From: Bordetella parapertussis
GTDB taxonomy: Bacteria; Pseudomonadota; Gammaproteobacteria; Burkholderiales; SG8-41
NCBI GenBank assembly: GCA_945863085.1
Contig: CAMBCD010000076.1
Location: 1 to 10,037, forward strand
Reading direction: 5' to 3'
DNA: 10,037 nt
Part shown: piece by piece, positions 1-6,096 of the stretch
Numbering within the stretch: the first letter of the stretch is position 1
Layout: every line of letters begins with the position of its first letter
Position numbers and translations under genes: made by a program
The notes under the pieces: model-generated
Databases searched by the model: none
Told to the model about the DNA's origin: nothing
The model's input: only the letters and a program-made list of their open reading frames with translations

Positions 1-395
1 GCGCCTATCTCGGCCGTTTCAATTTCAAGGGCCAGGACCAGCAGAAAAAGGTCGGCACCCTGTCCGGCGGTGAACGCGGCCGGCTGCATTTGGCGCACAC
101 CCTGCTGACGGGCGCCAACGTGTTGCTGCTCGACGAACCGTCCAATGACATCGACGTCGAAACCCTGCGCGCGCTGGAAGATGCGCTGCTTGAATTCGCC
201 GGATGCGTGCTGGTGATTTCGCACGATCGCTGGTTCCTCGATCGCATCGCCACCCACATCCTCGCCTTCGAGGGTGATTCGCAGGCGGTGTTTTTCTCCG
301 GCAATTACCAGGAATACGAGGCCGATAAACGAAAACGCCTGGGGGAAGAGGGTGCCAAGCCGAAGCGCCTGCGGTTCAAGCCCTTGAAGGGGTAA
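1..395 (+). CDS. ettA: Energy-dependent translational throttle protein EttA (ABC-F ATPase), C-terminal part
   Basis: This is the 3' end of an ABC-F family gene; the reading frame begins at base 3 and the start lies outside the window. About 130 residues of the second nucleotide-binding domain are visible. They include the ABC signature LSGGERGR (from base 60), a Walker B segment LLLDEP (from base 123) followed by SNDID, and the H-loop SHDRW (His codon at 222-224). The tail, [20 protein letters not shown] followed by [11 protein letters not shown], is the recognisable C-terminus of EttA rather than of Uup or other ABC-F proteins. ABC-F proteins lack membrane domains. EttA binds the ribosomal E site and gates entry into elongation according to the ATP/ADP ratio. 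The ATPase motifs seen are intact. It appears unrelated to the downstream cluster, from which it is separated by an inverted repeat and a leader region. Confidence 0.93.
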   Translation, partial: AYLGRFNFKGQDQQKKVGTLSGGERGRLHLAHTLLTGANVLLLDEPSNDIDVETLRALEDALLEFAGCVLVISHDRWFLDRIATHILAFEGDSQAVFFSGNYQEYEADKRKRLGEEGAKPKRLRFKPLKG

Positions 396-427
396 ATATC
401 AATAAGTATTTGATTTTATTGATATTT
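394..427. terminator. Perfect 12-bp AT-rich inverted repeat at the ettA stop, possible terminator
   Basis: Bases 394-405 (AAATATCAATAA) are the exact reverse complement of 416-427, with a 10-base loop between. The left arm begins inside the ettA TAA stop codon, and the right arm runs into four T residues at 425-428. The position fits a transcription terminator for ettA. However, each arm has only one G:C pair and the T-run is short, so it would be a weak intrinsic terminator. A symmetric protein-binding site serving the downstream cyclase promoter is an alternative. The repeat is directly visible; the role is inferred. Confidence 0.4.
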
Positions 428-554
428 TGTCCGAAGAGAGTATCCGCTCGTTTGCGGCGGATGTGTTGTGCGTCCGCTCGCTCCGTGCAGATGCATGTTG
501 CGCAGGGCGTATGACATTGCAATCCGTCCTGCTACGAAGCAATAGAATAGCGAC
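428..554 (+). promoter_or_regulatory. Leader/promoter region of the cyclase-FecR-caspase cluster
   Basis: This gap must hold the promoter of the three-gene cluster if ettA is terminated at 394-427. No strong sigma-70 promoter is visible. The best weak candidate pairs ATGACA (511-516) with TACGAA (533-538) at 16-base spacing; TAGAAT at 543-548 has no good -35 partner. Small structures are present: an ATCCGC/GCGGAT inverted repeat (442-447 with 457-462) and a direct repeat TCCGCTCG (443-450 and 473-480). No clear Shine-Dalgarno sequence precedes the GTG at 555. Control by an activator or an alternative sigma factor is possible but not shown. Confidence 0.25.
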
Positions 555-2507
555 GTGAATATCCTTCGCGTTTGGCGTCCTGCCGCAGGAGTTGCCCGGG
601 CAAAGGGACATTCGTTGCGGCTGCTGCTGGTGATTGCAGCCATTGCATTCAGCCTCGCCGAAGCCAGCTATCAGCTTGGTGCGTTGTCGGGGCTCGACCA
701 AGCCTATACCGATCTGTGGCATCGCTGGAGCGGTGTGCGCTATCAGCCCACGCGCACCGCGCTGGTCGTTGTTGATGAAGCGTCGCTCACACGTTATCCC
801 GACGATCCGCTGGTGTTCTGGCCGCCGCATTTTGCCAGGGCTGTGGCGACTTTGCGTGAAGCAGGGGCCACGGTGATCGGCATCGACTTTTTGTTCTCGA
901 TCACGCCGGAGAGCTGGTTCAACAAGCTCAAGCTCGTGGGAAATGAGGCCCTGCGTCAGTACGATCTGGCGTTCCGGCAGGAACTCAATTCGGGGAAGAT
1001 CGTCCTGGCCGGTACGATTGCACACGGCGATAAGGGGCATCCAGACAGCCTGCTGCTGCCCCATCCGGATTATCTGCTGTCCTTGCCGAATATGGACCTG
1101 GTGGCGGGCATTGGCCTTGCCGACCTTGAGCCTGACCAGGACGGGGTAATCCGGCGCTTCCGTTTTGTGCCGCAGATGAATTTGCCCAGGGAACTGAGCA
1201 CCGGCGCGCCGCAGCTGTCTTTCGGCGCCCTGCTCGCCATGCGTGCGTCCGCACAAAGCGCATCGGCGGGCCAATGGCATGTCGGCGGATTTCGCTATGA
1301 CGCATCGAGCATGCACAACATCAGTTATGCCGGTCCGCAGGGCACGATCCCGCGGCTGCCGATTTATCGCCTGCTCGACAAGAACGCACTTGCTGACCCG
1401 GCTGTCCAGGCCTTGCGCGGCAAGGTGGTGATCATCGGCGGCGATTATCTGGGCATGAACGACATTCATGCCACGCCTTACAGCAGTTCGCTCGCAGGCC
1501 GGCTCGGCACGCGGGTCGCCGGCATGCCGGGCGCGGAACTGCAGGCCAATATTGTTGAAAGCCTGTTGTCGGGCATTACCACTGCACCGGCATCCGGGCC
1601 GTTGCGCGGATTGCTGGCGGCCCTTGTACTGCTGGCGGCAACGGCCGCGCTTTTGCGCATGCCGCCCTGGGCCGGATTTGTCGTTGTGGTGACCGCCTCG
1701 CTGCTGTCGCTGCTCATCGGCTACCTGGCGTTTCAGCAATTCCTGCTGTTTCCGTCGGCCCCTCTGCAACTGGGTTTGCTGTCGGCGTTTTTCATGGTGC
1801 TGGGGCTGCGGCTCACGCGCGAGGAGCGCGACAAGGCTCGCATCCGCAACATGTTCGAGGGCTACGTCTCCGACGACGTGGTCAACATGCTGCTCGACAG
1901 CGGGCAGCGGATAGACATGGGCGGTCAGTCCATGCACATCACCGTGCTGTTCTCGGATATCCGCAATTTCACCACCATCACCGAAAAGCTGACGGCGCAT
2001 GAAACCGTGGAGTTTCTCAACGTCTATTTCGAACGTGTCATCAATGTCATCCGTGCCGAAGGCGGACACATCGACAAGTTCATCGGTGACGCGGTGATGG
2101 CGGAGTTCGGCGTGCCGTATCCGTTTGCCGACCATCCCCTGCGCGCGCTGCGCGCTGCGGCCGGCATACGGCAGGTTGCCGGGGAATTCAGGGTCTGGAT
2201 GCAGGAGCGTTTTCCGGACAAGGGCTTGCCCGAGTTTGGCGTCGGCATCGGTTTGCACACCGGCAGCGCCGTGGTGGGGAATCTGGGTTCGGCCAAGCGC
2301 ATGGAATTCACCGCGATAGGGGACACGGTCAATGTGGCCTCGCGGATCGAGGGCGAGACAAAGGCACTGAGCTGCGTTATCGTGGCCAGTGCCGACACGG
2401 TTCGTGCGGCGGGGGATAAAGTGACCACCGGGCGGCACGAAAAGCTCAAAGTCAAAGGGCGCGCCGAAGCGGTGGAAGTTTATGAAATTGTCGATGTCAA
2501 ATTGTAG
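555..2507 (+). CDS. CHASE2-domain membrane adenylate cyclase (class III)
   Basis: This 650-residue protein probably makes cAMP from ATP in response to an extracytoplasmic signal. Domain order: an N-terminal membrane segment (about 21-37); a CHASE2 sensor domain (about 45-345, including GIDFLFS and the GKVVIIGG strand at 289-296); three closely spaced membrane segments (about 351-368, 373-394, 403-420); a short linker helix; and a class III cyclase catalytic domain (about 460-640). The active site looks complete: metal-binding D468 (LFSDIRNF) and D512 (FIGDAVM), purine-selecting K508 and D590, and transition-state N593 and R597 (NVASRIE). K and D at the selectivity positions are the adenylate-cyclase pattern; guanylate cyclases usually carry E and C. 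The topology puts CHASE2 in the periplasm and the catalytic domain in the cytoplasm. The start is GTG; no in-frame ATG lies close downstream, and the first hydrophobic helix fits this start. A secreted FecR-like gene follows after 9 bases, suggesting co-expression and possibly a signalling partner. The ligand is unknown. Confidence 0.93.
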   Translation: MNILRVWRPAAGVARAKGHSLRLLLVIAAIAFSLAEASYQLGALSGLDQAYTDLWHRWSGVRYQPTRTALVVVDEASLTRYPDDPLVFWPPHFARAVATLREAGATVIGIDFLFSITPESWFNKLKLVGNEALRQYDLAFRQELNSGKIVLAGTIAHGDKGHPDSLLLPHPDYLLSLPNMDLVAGIGLADLEPDQDGVIRRFRFVPQMNLPRELSTGAPQLSFGALLAMRASAQSASAGQWHVGGFRYDASSMHNISYAGPQGTIPRLPIYRLLDKNALADPAVQALRGKVVIIGGDYLGMNDIHATPYSSSLAGRLGTRVAGMPGAELQANIVESLLSGITTAPASGPLRGLLAALVLLAATAALLRMPPWAGFVVVVTASLLSLLIGYLAFQQFLLFPSAPLQLGLLSAFFMVLGLRLTREERDKARIRNMFEGYVSDDVVNMLLDSGQRIDMGGQSMHITVLFSDIRNFTTITEKLTAHETVEFLNVYFERVINVIRAEGGHIDKFIGDAVMAEFGVPYPFADHPLRALRAAAGIRQVAGEFRVWMQERFPDKGLPEFGVGIGLHTGSAVVGNLGSAKRMEFTAIGDTVNVASRIEGETKALSCVIVASADTVRAAGDKVTTGRHEKLKVKGRAEAVEVYEIVDVKL

Positions 2508-2511
2508 GGGG
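2506..2511 (+). promoter_or_regulatory. Ribosome binding site of the FecR-like gene
   Basis: AGGGGG overlaps the cyclase TAG stop and lies 5 bases before the GTG at 2517. It supports this GTG as the start and suggests translational coupling to the cyclase gene. Confidence 0.5.
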
Positions 2512-2516
2512 CTGGC

Positions 2517-3122
2517 GTGCTGATACTCAGATCGATGCTTGTGTTTTTCCTGCTGGCCAGTGCCCAGGCCTGGTCCGACGTTGGAATGATCACCCAGACC
2601 AGCGGCAAGGTGTCCATCTCCTCCGGGGATCGCGTGCAAGCCGCAGTACCCTTCTACAAGGTGAGCGCGGGGGAGCGGCTTAGCATGGAAGGCAACGCAC
2701 GAGTGCAGCTGGTTTATTTCGGCAATGGCCGCCAGGAAGTGTGGAGTGGCGCCGGGCAGATCGAAGTGGGCAGTCTCGAAAGCAAAAGCGCCGGCAAACC
2801 CCAGGTGACCCAGCTGCCGCCATTGGTCATCAATCAGCTGGCCAAGACCCCCGCGGCAGGTCAGCAGGGCAAGGTGGGCATGGTTCGCATGCGTTCACTG
2901 GCAAAGCCGGACGCCATTTATTTCGAAAAACAGTACAAGGAGCTGAAAGCGACTGCGTCAGCCGATGACACCACGCCGGAGGTATTTTTGATTTCCGGGC
3001 TGATCGAAATCAAGGAGTTCGCGCGTGCGGGGGAGTTGCTCGCGGAACTGGGTAAAAAACCCGCTTACAAGGCAGTGGCCGATCATTTTTCGCCGATCGT
3101 GGCTGCAGGCATGCCCAGGTAA
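2517..3122 (+). CDS. Secreted FecR-like domain protein
   Basis: This 201-residue protein begins with a Sec signal peptide: a hydrophobic core at residues 7-14, then AQA with likely cleavage after residue 18. The mature N-terminus (about 22-86) reads as a FecR-type beta module: GKVSISSGDRVQAA, a spaced GERLSMEGNARVQLVYFGNG motif, then an EVWSGAGQIEVG strand. The C-terminal half has a charged helical part (about 125-195, ISGLIEIKEFARAGELLAEL), possibly TPR-like. No lipobox Cys or membrane anchor is seen, so it should be soluble in the periplasm. FecR-like modules are found in iron-signalling anti-sigma regulators and in many uncharacterised periplasmic proteins. This one lacks the N-terminal cytoplasmic anti-sigma part, so it is not a true FecR. 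It sits 9 bases after the CHASE2 cyclase and 35 bases before the caspase gene, so it could be a ligand-binding partner or modulator of the sensor; that role is inferred. Confidence 0.8.
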   Translation: MLILRSMLVFFLLASAQAWSDVGMITQTSGKVSISSGDRVQAAVPFYKVSAGERLSMEGNARVQLVYFGNGRQEVWSGAGQIEVGSLESKSAGKPQVTQLPPLVINQLAKTPAAGQQGKVGMVRMRSLAKPDAIYFEKQYKELKATASADDTTPEVFLISGLIEIKEFARAGELLAELGKKPAYKAVADHFSPIVAAGMPR

Positions 3123-3135
3123 GCCCGGTCCTTCC

Positions 3136-3151
3136 TCGACTTTTTAGTCGA
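3136..3151 (+). other. Perfect 6-bp hairpin just before the caspase start codon
   Basis: TCGACT (3136-3141) and AGTCGA (3146-3151) form a perfect stem around a TTTT loop, ending 6 bases before the ATG at 3158. This hairpin occupies the place where a Shine-Dalgarno sequence would sit, and none is visible in this 35-base gap. It may limit translation of the caspase gene, or mark an RNA-processing or weak attenuation point. The structure is seen directly; the function is inferred. Confidence 0.4.
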
Positions 3152-3157
3152 TTAAAA

Positions 3158-5257
3158 ATGGAAAACGCAATCGTTGCATCGCGCAGGGCAATCCTCAAAG
3201 CCGGGCTGGGCGCCACCGCGCTGTTTTTGCCCGCGTCTTTTGCCTGGGTGTGGGCGCAGTCCGAGGGCACGATAAAGCTGATGCGTGCGCCCAAGGTGGC
3301 GCTGACGATCGGCAACAGCAACTACAGCAACTCGCCGCTGACGAATCCGGTCAACGATGCCCGCGCCATCGGCACTGCGCTGGGAAATTCGGGTTTTGAT
3401 GTCACCATCAAGCTGGATGCGCCCCGCGGTGAACTCGCTGCGGCGGTGCGGGAATATACGCAGGCGCTGGCCAGGCGGCAGGCCGTTGGCGTGTTTTATT
3501 TTGCCGGGCATGGCCTGCAACTGGCGTGGCGCAACTACATGGTGCCGGTGGACGCGAACCTGAGCGGAGTCGCGGACATACAAAAACAATGTGTAGAGCT
3601 CGCAGACCTGGTGGGCGGAATTGCCAAGGCAAACAACCCGCTCAATATCGTCATTCTTGATGCCTGTCGCGACAATCCGTTTGGCAACCTCACCGGCGCG
3701 GACCAGAAAGGCTTGTCGCAAATGGATGCGCCGCCAAGCACACTGCTCGCCTATGCCACCGCGCCGGGCAACGTGGCAAGCGATGGCACGGGCGCCAACG
3801 GTTTGTACACCGAACATCTGCTGAAGGAAATCGCGGTGCCGGAGGCCAAGGTTGAGGATGTATTCAAGCGGGTGCGATTGCAGGTGCGACGTCGTACCAA
3901 CGGGCAGCAGATCCCGTGGGAGAGCACCTCGCTCGAAGAAGATTTCTTTTTTGTGCCGCCGCGGGCACTGGCGGTTCAGGCGGAATTGGAACTCGAGCGC
4001 CTGCGCAAGGAACAGGAGGCGGCGCGTGAAAAGCAGCGCCTGGCCGAGGAGGCCGAGCGTCAGCGCAAGCTTGAAGAAGCGCGCAAGCAAGCCCGACTCG
4101 CAGCGGAAGAGGCAGAGCGCAAGAACAAGGAAGAGCTTGCTGCATTGGATCGGAAGCGGCTTGCAGAGGAGGCCGAGCGCAAACGCCAGCAGGAGCTTGC
4201 GCTGCAGGAAGCGCAGCGGGCAGCTGTTGAGTCCGAACGCAAACGCAGGGAAGAAGAGGTTCGGCAGGAGGCGCAGCGGGCGCAGGAAGAAGCGGATCGC
4301 AGTTACCGGGAACAACTGGCACGGCAGGAGCGGCTACGGATTGCAGAGGAGTCCGAACGCAAGCGCAAGATGGATGAAGAGGCGCTGCGTGAAACCCGGC
4401 GCGCCGAAGAGGATGCGGAGCGCCGGCGCAAAGAGGAGACCGCGCGGCTGGAGGCCGAGCGCAAGCGTGCGCAATCACCGGTGGTGGCCGTTGACCCGAA
4501 AGAACGTGCCGAGCGCCTGTATCAGGAAGAGCTGGCGATCTGGGAGAAGATCAAGAATGCCGGCGAGCCGGAGCCGTTATTGGAGTATTTACTGCGTTTT
4601 CCGAGCGGACGTTTCTCGGAACTGGCGCAGTTCCAGCTCGACCGCGTGCTTGTGCGCAAAGGGGAGCGGAAAATTGCATTCGTCTCGGATGCGAAGAATC
4701 CGTTTACCAAGGGCACCTTGCAGCTCGATACCCATTACAAGGTGGGGGATGTATTCCGCTACCGTGAAATCGACATGCTGACCCAGCTGGAGTTGCGTAC
4801 CTATGGCCATCGGGTTACGGCAATTACCGACAGCGAAGTGATTGTCAATAATGGAAGGCTCATAACGGATTTTCTGGGGAACCCGATTCAGAACCCGCAA
4901 GGAGTGCGGTTTCCCGGCAGCCAGTTCTATGTGCCCGAATACAGCGTGGGCAAGCGCTGGTCGGCGCGTTACCAGCGCATTCTGCCGGATGGCCGGAAGT
5001 TTGATGTGGAATATGATTTCCGGGTCATAACCAAAGAGCAGGCCCAGGTGCCGGCCGGCAGCTTTGACGCATTCCGGATCCAAGGCTCCGGCTGGACAGA
5101 GGCCAACAATAATTCGGGCAGTATCCAGCTGCAGTCAGTCTATTGGATCGCACCCGGTGTGCGCCGTGCCATCGCCTGGGAAACCCTGGACAAGCATTCA
5201 AACGGCCGTATCCGTTCCAGCGAACGGCGTGAGCTGGTGTTTTACAAGCAACTGTAA
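3158..5257 (+). CDS. Tat-exported caspase-family (C14) cysteine peptidase with charged helical rod and C-terminal beta domain
   Basis: This 699-residue protein has four parts. (1) A signal peptide with a twin-arginine motif, SRRAILK at 8-14, a hydrophobic stretch, and likely cleavage after A33 (VWA/QS). (2) A caspase-like domain (about 45-268) with the catalytic His in YFAGHG (H118) and Cys in ILDACRDNPF (C170), so it is probably active. (3) A rod of eight 20-residue Glu/Arg/Ala-rich repeats (275-437). (4) A helical segment (about 449-500: ELAIWEKIKN, then LLRFPSGRFSELA) resembling the short repeat that often follows bacterial caspase domains, and then a beta-rich domain (about 505-699) with PAGSFDAFRIQGSGW and WIAPGVRRAIAWE. 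Bacterial caspase homologues cleave after basic residues or act as signalling scaffolds; the substrate here is unknown. The Tat motif predicts export of the folded enzyme to the periplasm, where the FecR-like protein and the CHASE2 sensor domain also lie. The start is ATG but has no visible Shine-Dalgarno sequence. Confidence 0.9.
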   Translation: MENAIVASRRAILKAGLGATALFLPASFAWVWAQSEGTIKLMRAPKVALTIGNSNYSNSPLTNPVNDARAIGTALGNSGFDVTIKLDAPRGELAAAVREYTQALARRQAVGVFYFAGHGLQLAWRNYMVPVDANLSGVADIQKQCVELADLVGGIAKANNPLNIVILDACRDNPFGNLTGADQKGLSQMDAPPSTLLAYATAPGNVASDGTGANGLYTEHLLKEIAVPEAKVEDVFKRVRLQVRRRTNGQQIPWESTSLEEDFFFVPPRALAVQAELELERLRKEQEAAREKQRLAEEAERQRKLEEARKQARLAAEEAERKNKEELAALDRKRLAEEAERKRQQELALQEAQRAAVESERKRREEEVRQEAQRAQEEADRSYREQLARQERLRIAEESERKRKMDEEALRETRRAEEDAERRRKEETARLEAERKRAQSPVVAVDPKERAERLYQEELAIWEKIKNAGEPEPLLEYLLRFPSGRFSELAQFQLDRVLVRKGERKIAFVSDAKNPFTKGTLQLDTHYKVGDVFRYREIDMLTQLELRTYGHRVTAITDSEVIVNNGRLITDFLGNPIQNPQGVRFPGSQFYVPEYSVGKRWSARYQRILPDGRKFDVEYDFRVITKEQAQVPAGSFDAFRIQGSGWTEANNNSGSIQLQSVYWIAPGVRRAIAWETLDKHSNGRIRSSERRELVFYKQL
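3980..4468 (+). repeat. Eight tandem 60-bp units coding 20-residue charged helical repeats
   Basis: Within the caspase gene, a 60-base unit recurs eight times and encodes roughly (A/L)AEEAERKRKEEEAALEAxR. The anchor Arg of the ER pair falls at residues 281, 301, 321, 341, 361, 381, 401 and 422: exactly 20 apart until one extra codon enters before the last unit. At DNA level, related ten-mers (for example GGCCGAGCGY or GTCCGAACGC) begin at 4051, 4111, 4171, 4231, 4291 and 4351. GCGCAGCGGG recurs at 4211 and 4271, and TTGCAGAGGA at 4161 and 4341. This points to growth by tandem duplication. A 20-residue period does not fit a clean heptad, so a single charged alpha helix is as likely as a coiled coil. 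Confidence 0.85.
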
Positions 5258-5279
5258 ATCCCGCGACCGACGTACAAAG

Positions 5280-5308
5280 GCCGCCTGCCCGGTGTTCGAG
5301 GGGGCGGC
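5280..5308. terminator. GC-rich hairpin between convergent genes, possible terminator
   Basis: GCCGCC (5280-5285) pairs with GGCGGC (5303-5308), and CCC (5288-5290) with GGG (5300-5302). This gives a nine-pair stem with a 2-base bulge and a 9-base loop. It lies in the 59-base gap between the caspase stop and the convergent reductase stop, where a bidirectional terminator is expected. No T-run follows on the + strand and only TTT on the - strand, so it is not a canonical intrinsic terminator. Confidence 0.35.
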
Positions 5309-5316
5309 TCGCAGCG

Positions 5317-6072
5317 CTAACCCCGTCCGGCGTACGGCATGTTGGTCGCCATCACCATCAGGTGATAGATGTTCACGCCGGGCGGCTGGTTGGCCATGAA
5401 CAGAACGGAGCGTGCGACGTCCCTGACGTCGATCATCGGTTCCACCTTGATCGCGCCGTCGGCCTGCTTGACGCCCTTGGACATGCGCGCGGCCAGTTCG
5501 GTCATCGCATTGCCGACATCCACCTGGCAGCAGGCAATGCCGTATTTGCGGCCGTCGAGTGACATGGTGCGGGTCAGTCCGCTGACGCCGTGTTTGGACG
5601 CGGTGTAAGGCGCGGAATCCGGGCGCGGCGCGTGTGCCGAGATGGATCCGTTATTGATGATGCGGCCGCCCTGCGGTGTCTGTGACTTCATTACCCGGAA
5701 CGCCGCCTGTGCGCAAAGGAAGGATCCGGTCAGGTTGGTGTCGACGACCGACTTCCATTTGTCGTAAGGCAGGTCTTCAAAGGGGACGCCGGGTGCGTTC
5801 TGGCCGGCGTTGTTGAACAGGGCGTCGACCCGCCCGAAACGTTTGACAGTCTGTTCGAACAATGCGGTGACGGATTGCGGATCGCTGACGTCGGAGGCGA
5901 TTGCGATGCCGCGCGCCTGGTCGGCACCGGCTTCGGCAAGTGCTTCGTCGATCATCGCCTGGCGCCGTCCGGTAAACACGACATTCCAGCCGTCCTGCAG
6001 GAAGGCGAGGGCGGTGGCTTTGCCGATGCCGCTGCCGGCGCCGGTGATCACTGCAGTTTTGGGTGCGCTCAT
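5317..6072 (-). CDS. Short-chain dehydrogenase/reductase (SDR family oxidoreductase)
   Basis: This 251-residue protein is a classical SDR, an NAD(P)-dependent oxidoreductase acting on an alcohol or carbonyl group; the substrate cannot be read from the sequence. Visible motifs are the cofactor-binding TGAGSGIG (10-17), NNAG (87-90), and the catalytic tetrad N113, S143, Y156 and K160 (YTASKHG). TGRR at 34-37, after the second beta strand, puts Arg where NADP-preferring members carry a basic residue, so NADPH use is likely (inference). The segment after the catalytic helix reads [10 protein letters not shown] instead of the common PG-type motif, and the C-terminus ends MPYAGRG. A strong GGAGGA ribosome site supports the ATG. 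It follows glnS by 24 bases and is probably co-transcribed with it, although no metabolic link between the two is evident. Confidence 0.92.
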   Translation of the reverse strand: MSAPKTAVITGAGSGIGKATALAFLQDGWNVVFTGRRQAMIDEALAEAGADQARGIAIASDVSDPQSVTALFEQTVKRFGRVDALFNNAGQNAPGVPFEDLPYDKWKSVVDTNLTGSFLCAQAAFRVMKSQTPQGGRIINNGSISAHAPRPDSAPYTASKHGVSGLTRTMSLDGRKYGIACCQVDVGNAMTELAARMSKGVKQADGAIKVEPMIDVRDVARSVLFMANQPPGVNIYHLMVMATNMPYAGRG

Positions 6073-6080
6073 GCCGGTAA

Positions 6081-6086
6081 TCCTCC
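6081..6086 (-). promoter_or_regulatory. Ribosome binding site of the SDR gene
   Basis: On the - strand this reads GGAGGA, 8 bases before the ATG ending at 6072. It is a near-consensus Shine-Dalgarno sequence and fixes the SDR start. It is the strongest such site in the window. Confidence 0.75.
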
Positions 6087-6096
6087 GATGTAGTTT

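Noticed and set aside
555..2507. Guanylate rather than adenylate cyclase
   Set aside because: The purine-selecting positions are K508 and D590, the ATP pattern, instead of the Glu/Cys pair usual in guanylate cyclases.
399..2639. A 746-codon open frame on the - strand opposite the cyclase and part of the FecR-like gene
   Set aside because: It is antisense to a gene with a complete class III cyclase motif set. Its product is rich in His, Arg, Gln and Gly with no recognisable domain, as expected from the complement of GC-biased codons.
2517..3122. FecR-like gene as a classical iron-responsive FecR anti-sigma regulator
   Set aside because: There is a signal peptide instead of a cytoplasmic anti-sigma domain, and no FecI sigma factor or TonB receptor gene is nearby.
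3152..4315. A 387-codon open frame on the - strand opposite the caspase gene
   Set aside because: Its Leu/Phe/Arg-rich start is the complement of the Glu/Arg/Lys repeat codons. No domain is visible, and the + strand gene has clear catalytic motifs.
3980..4468. Regular 60-base periodicity as a possible CRISPR array or minisatellite
   Set aside because: The units are imperfect, contiguous without spacers, in frame, and encode a charged helix; they are coding repeats.
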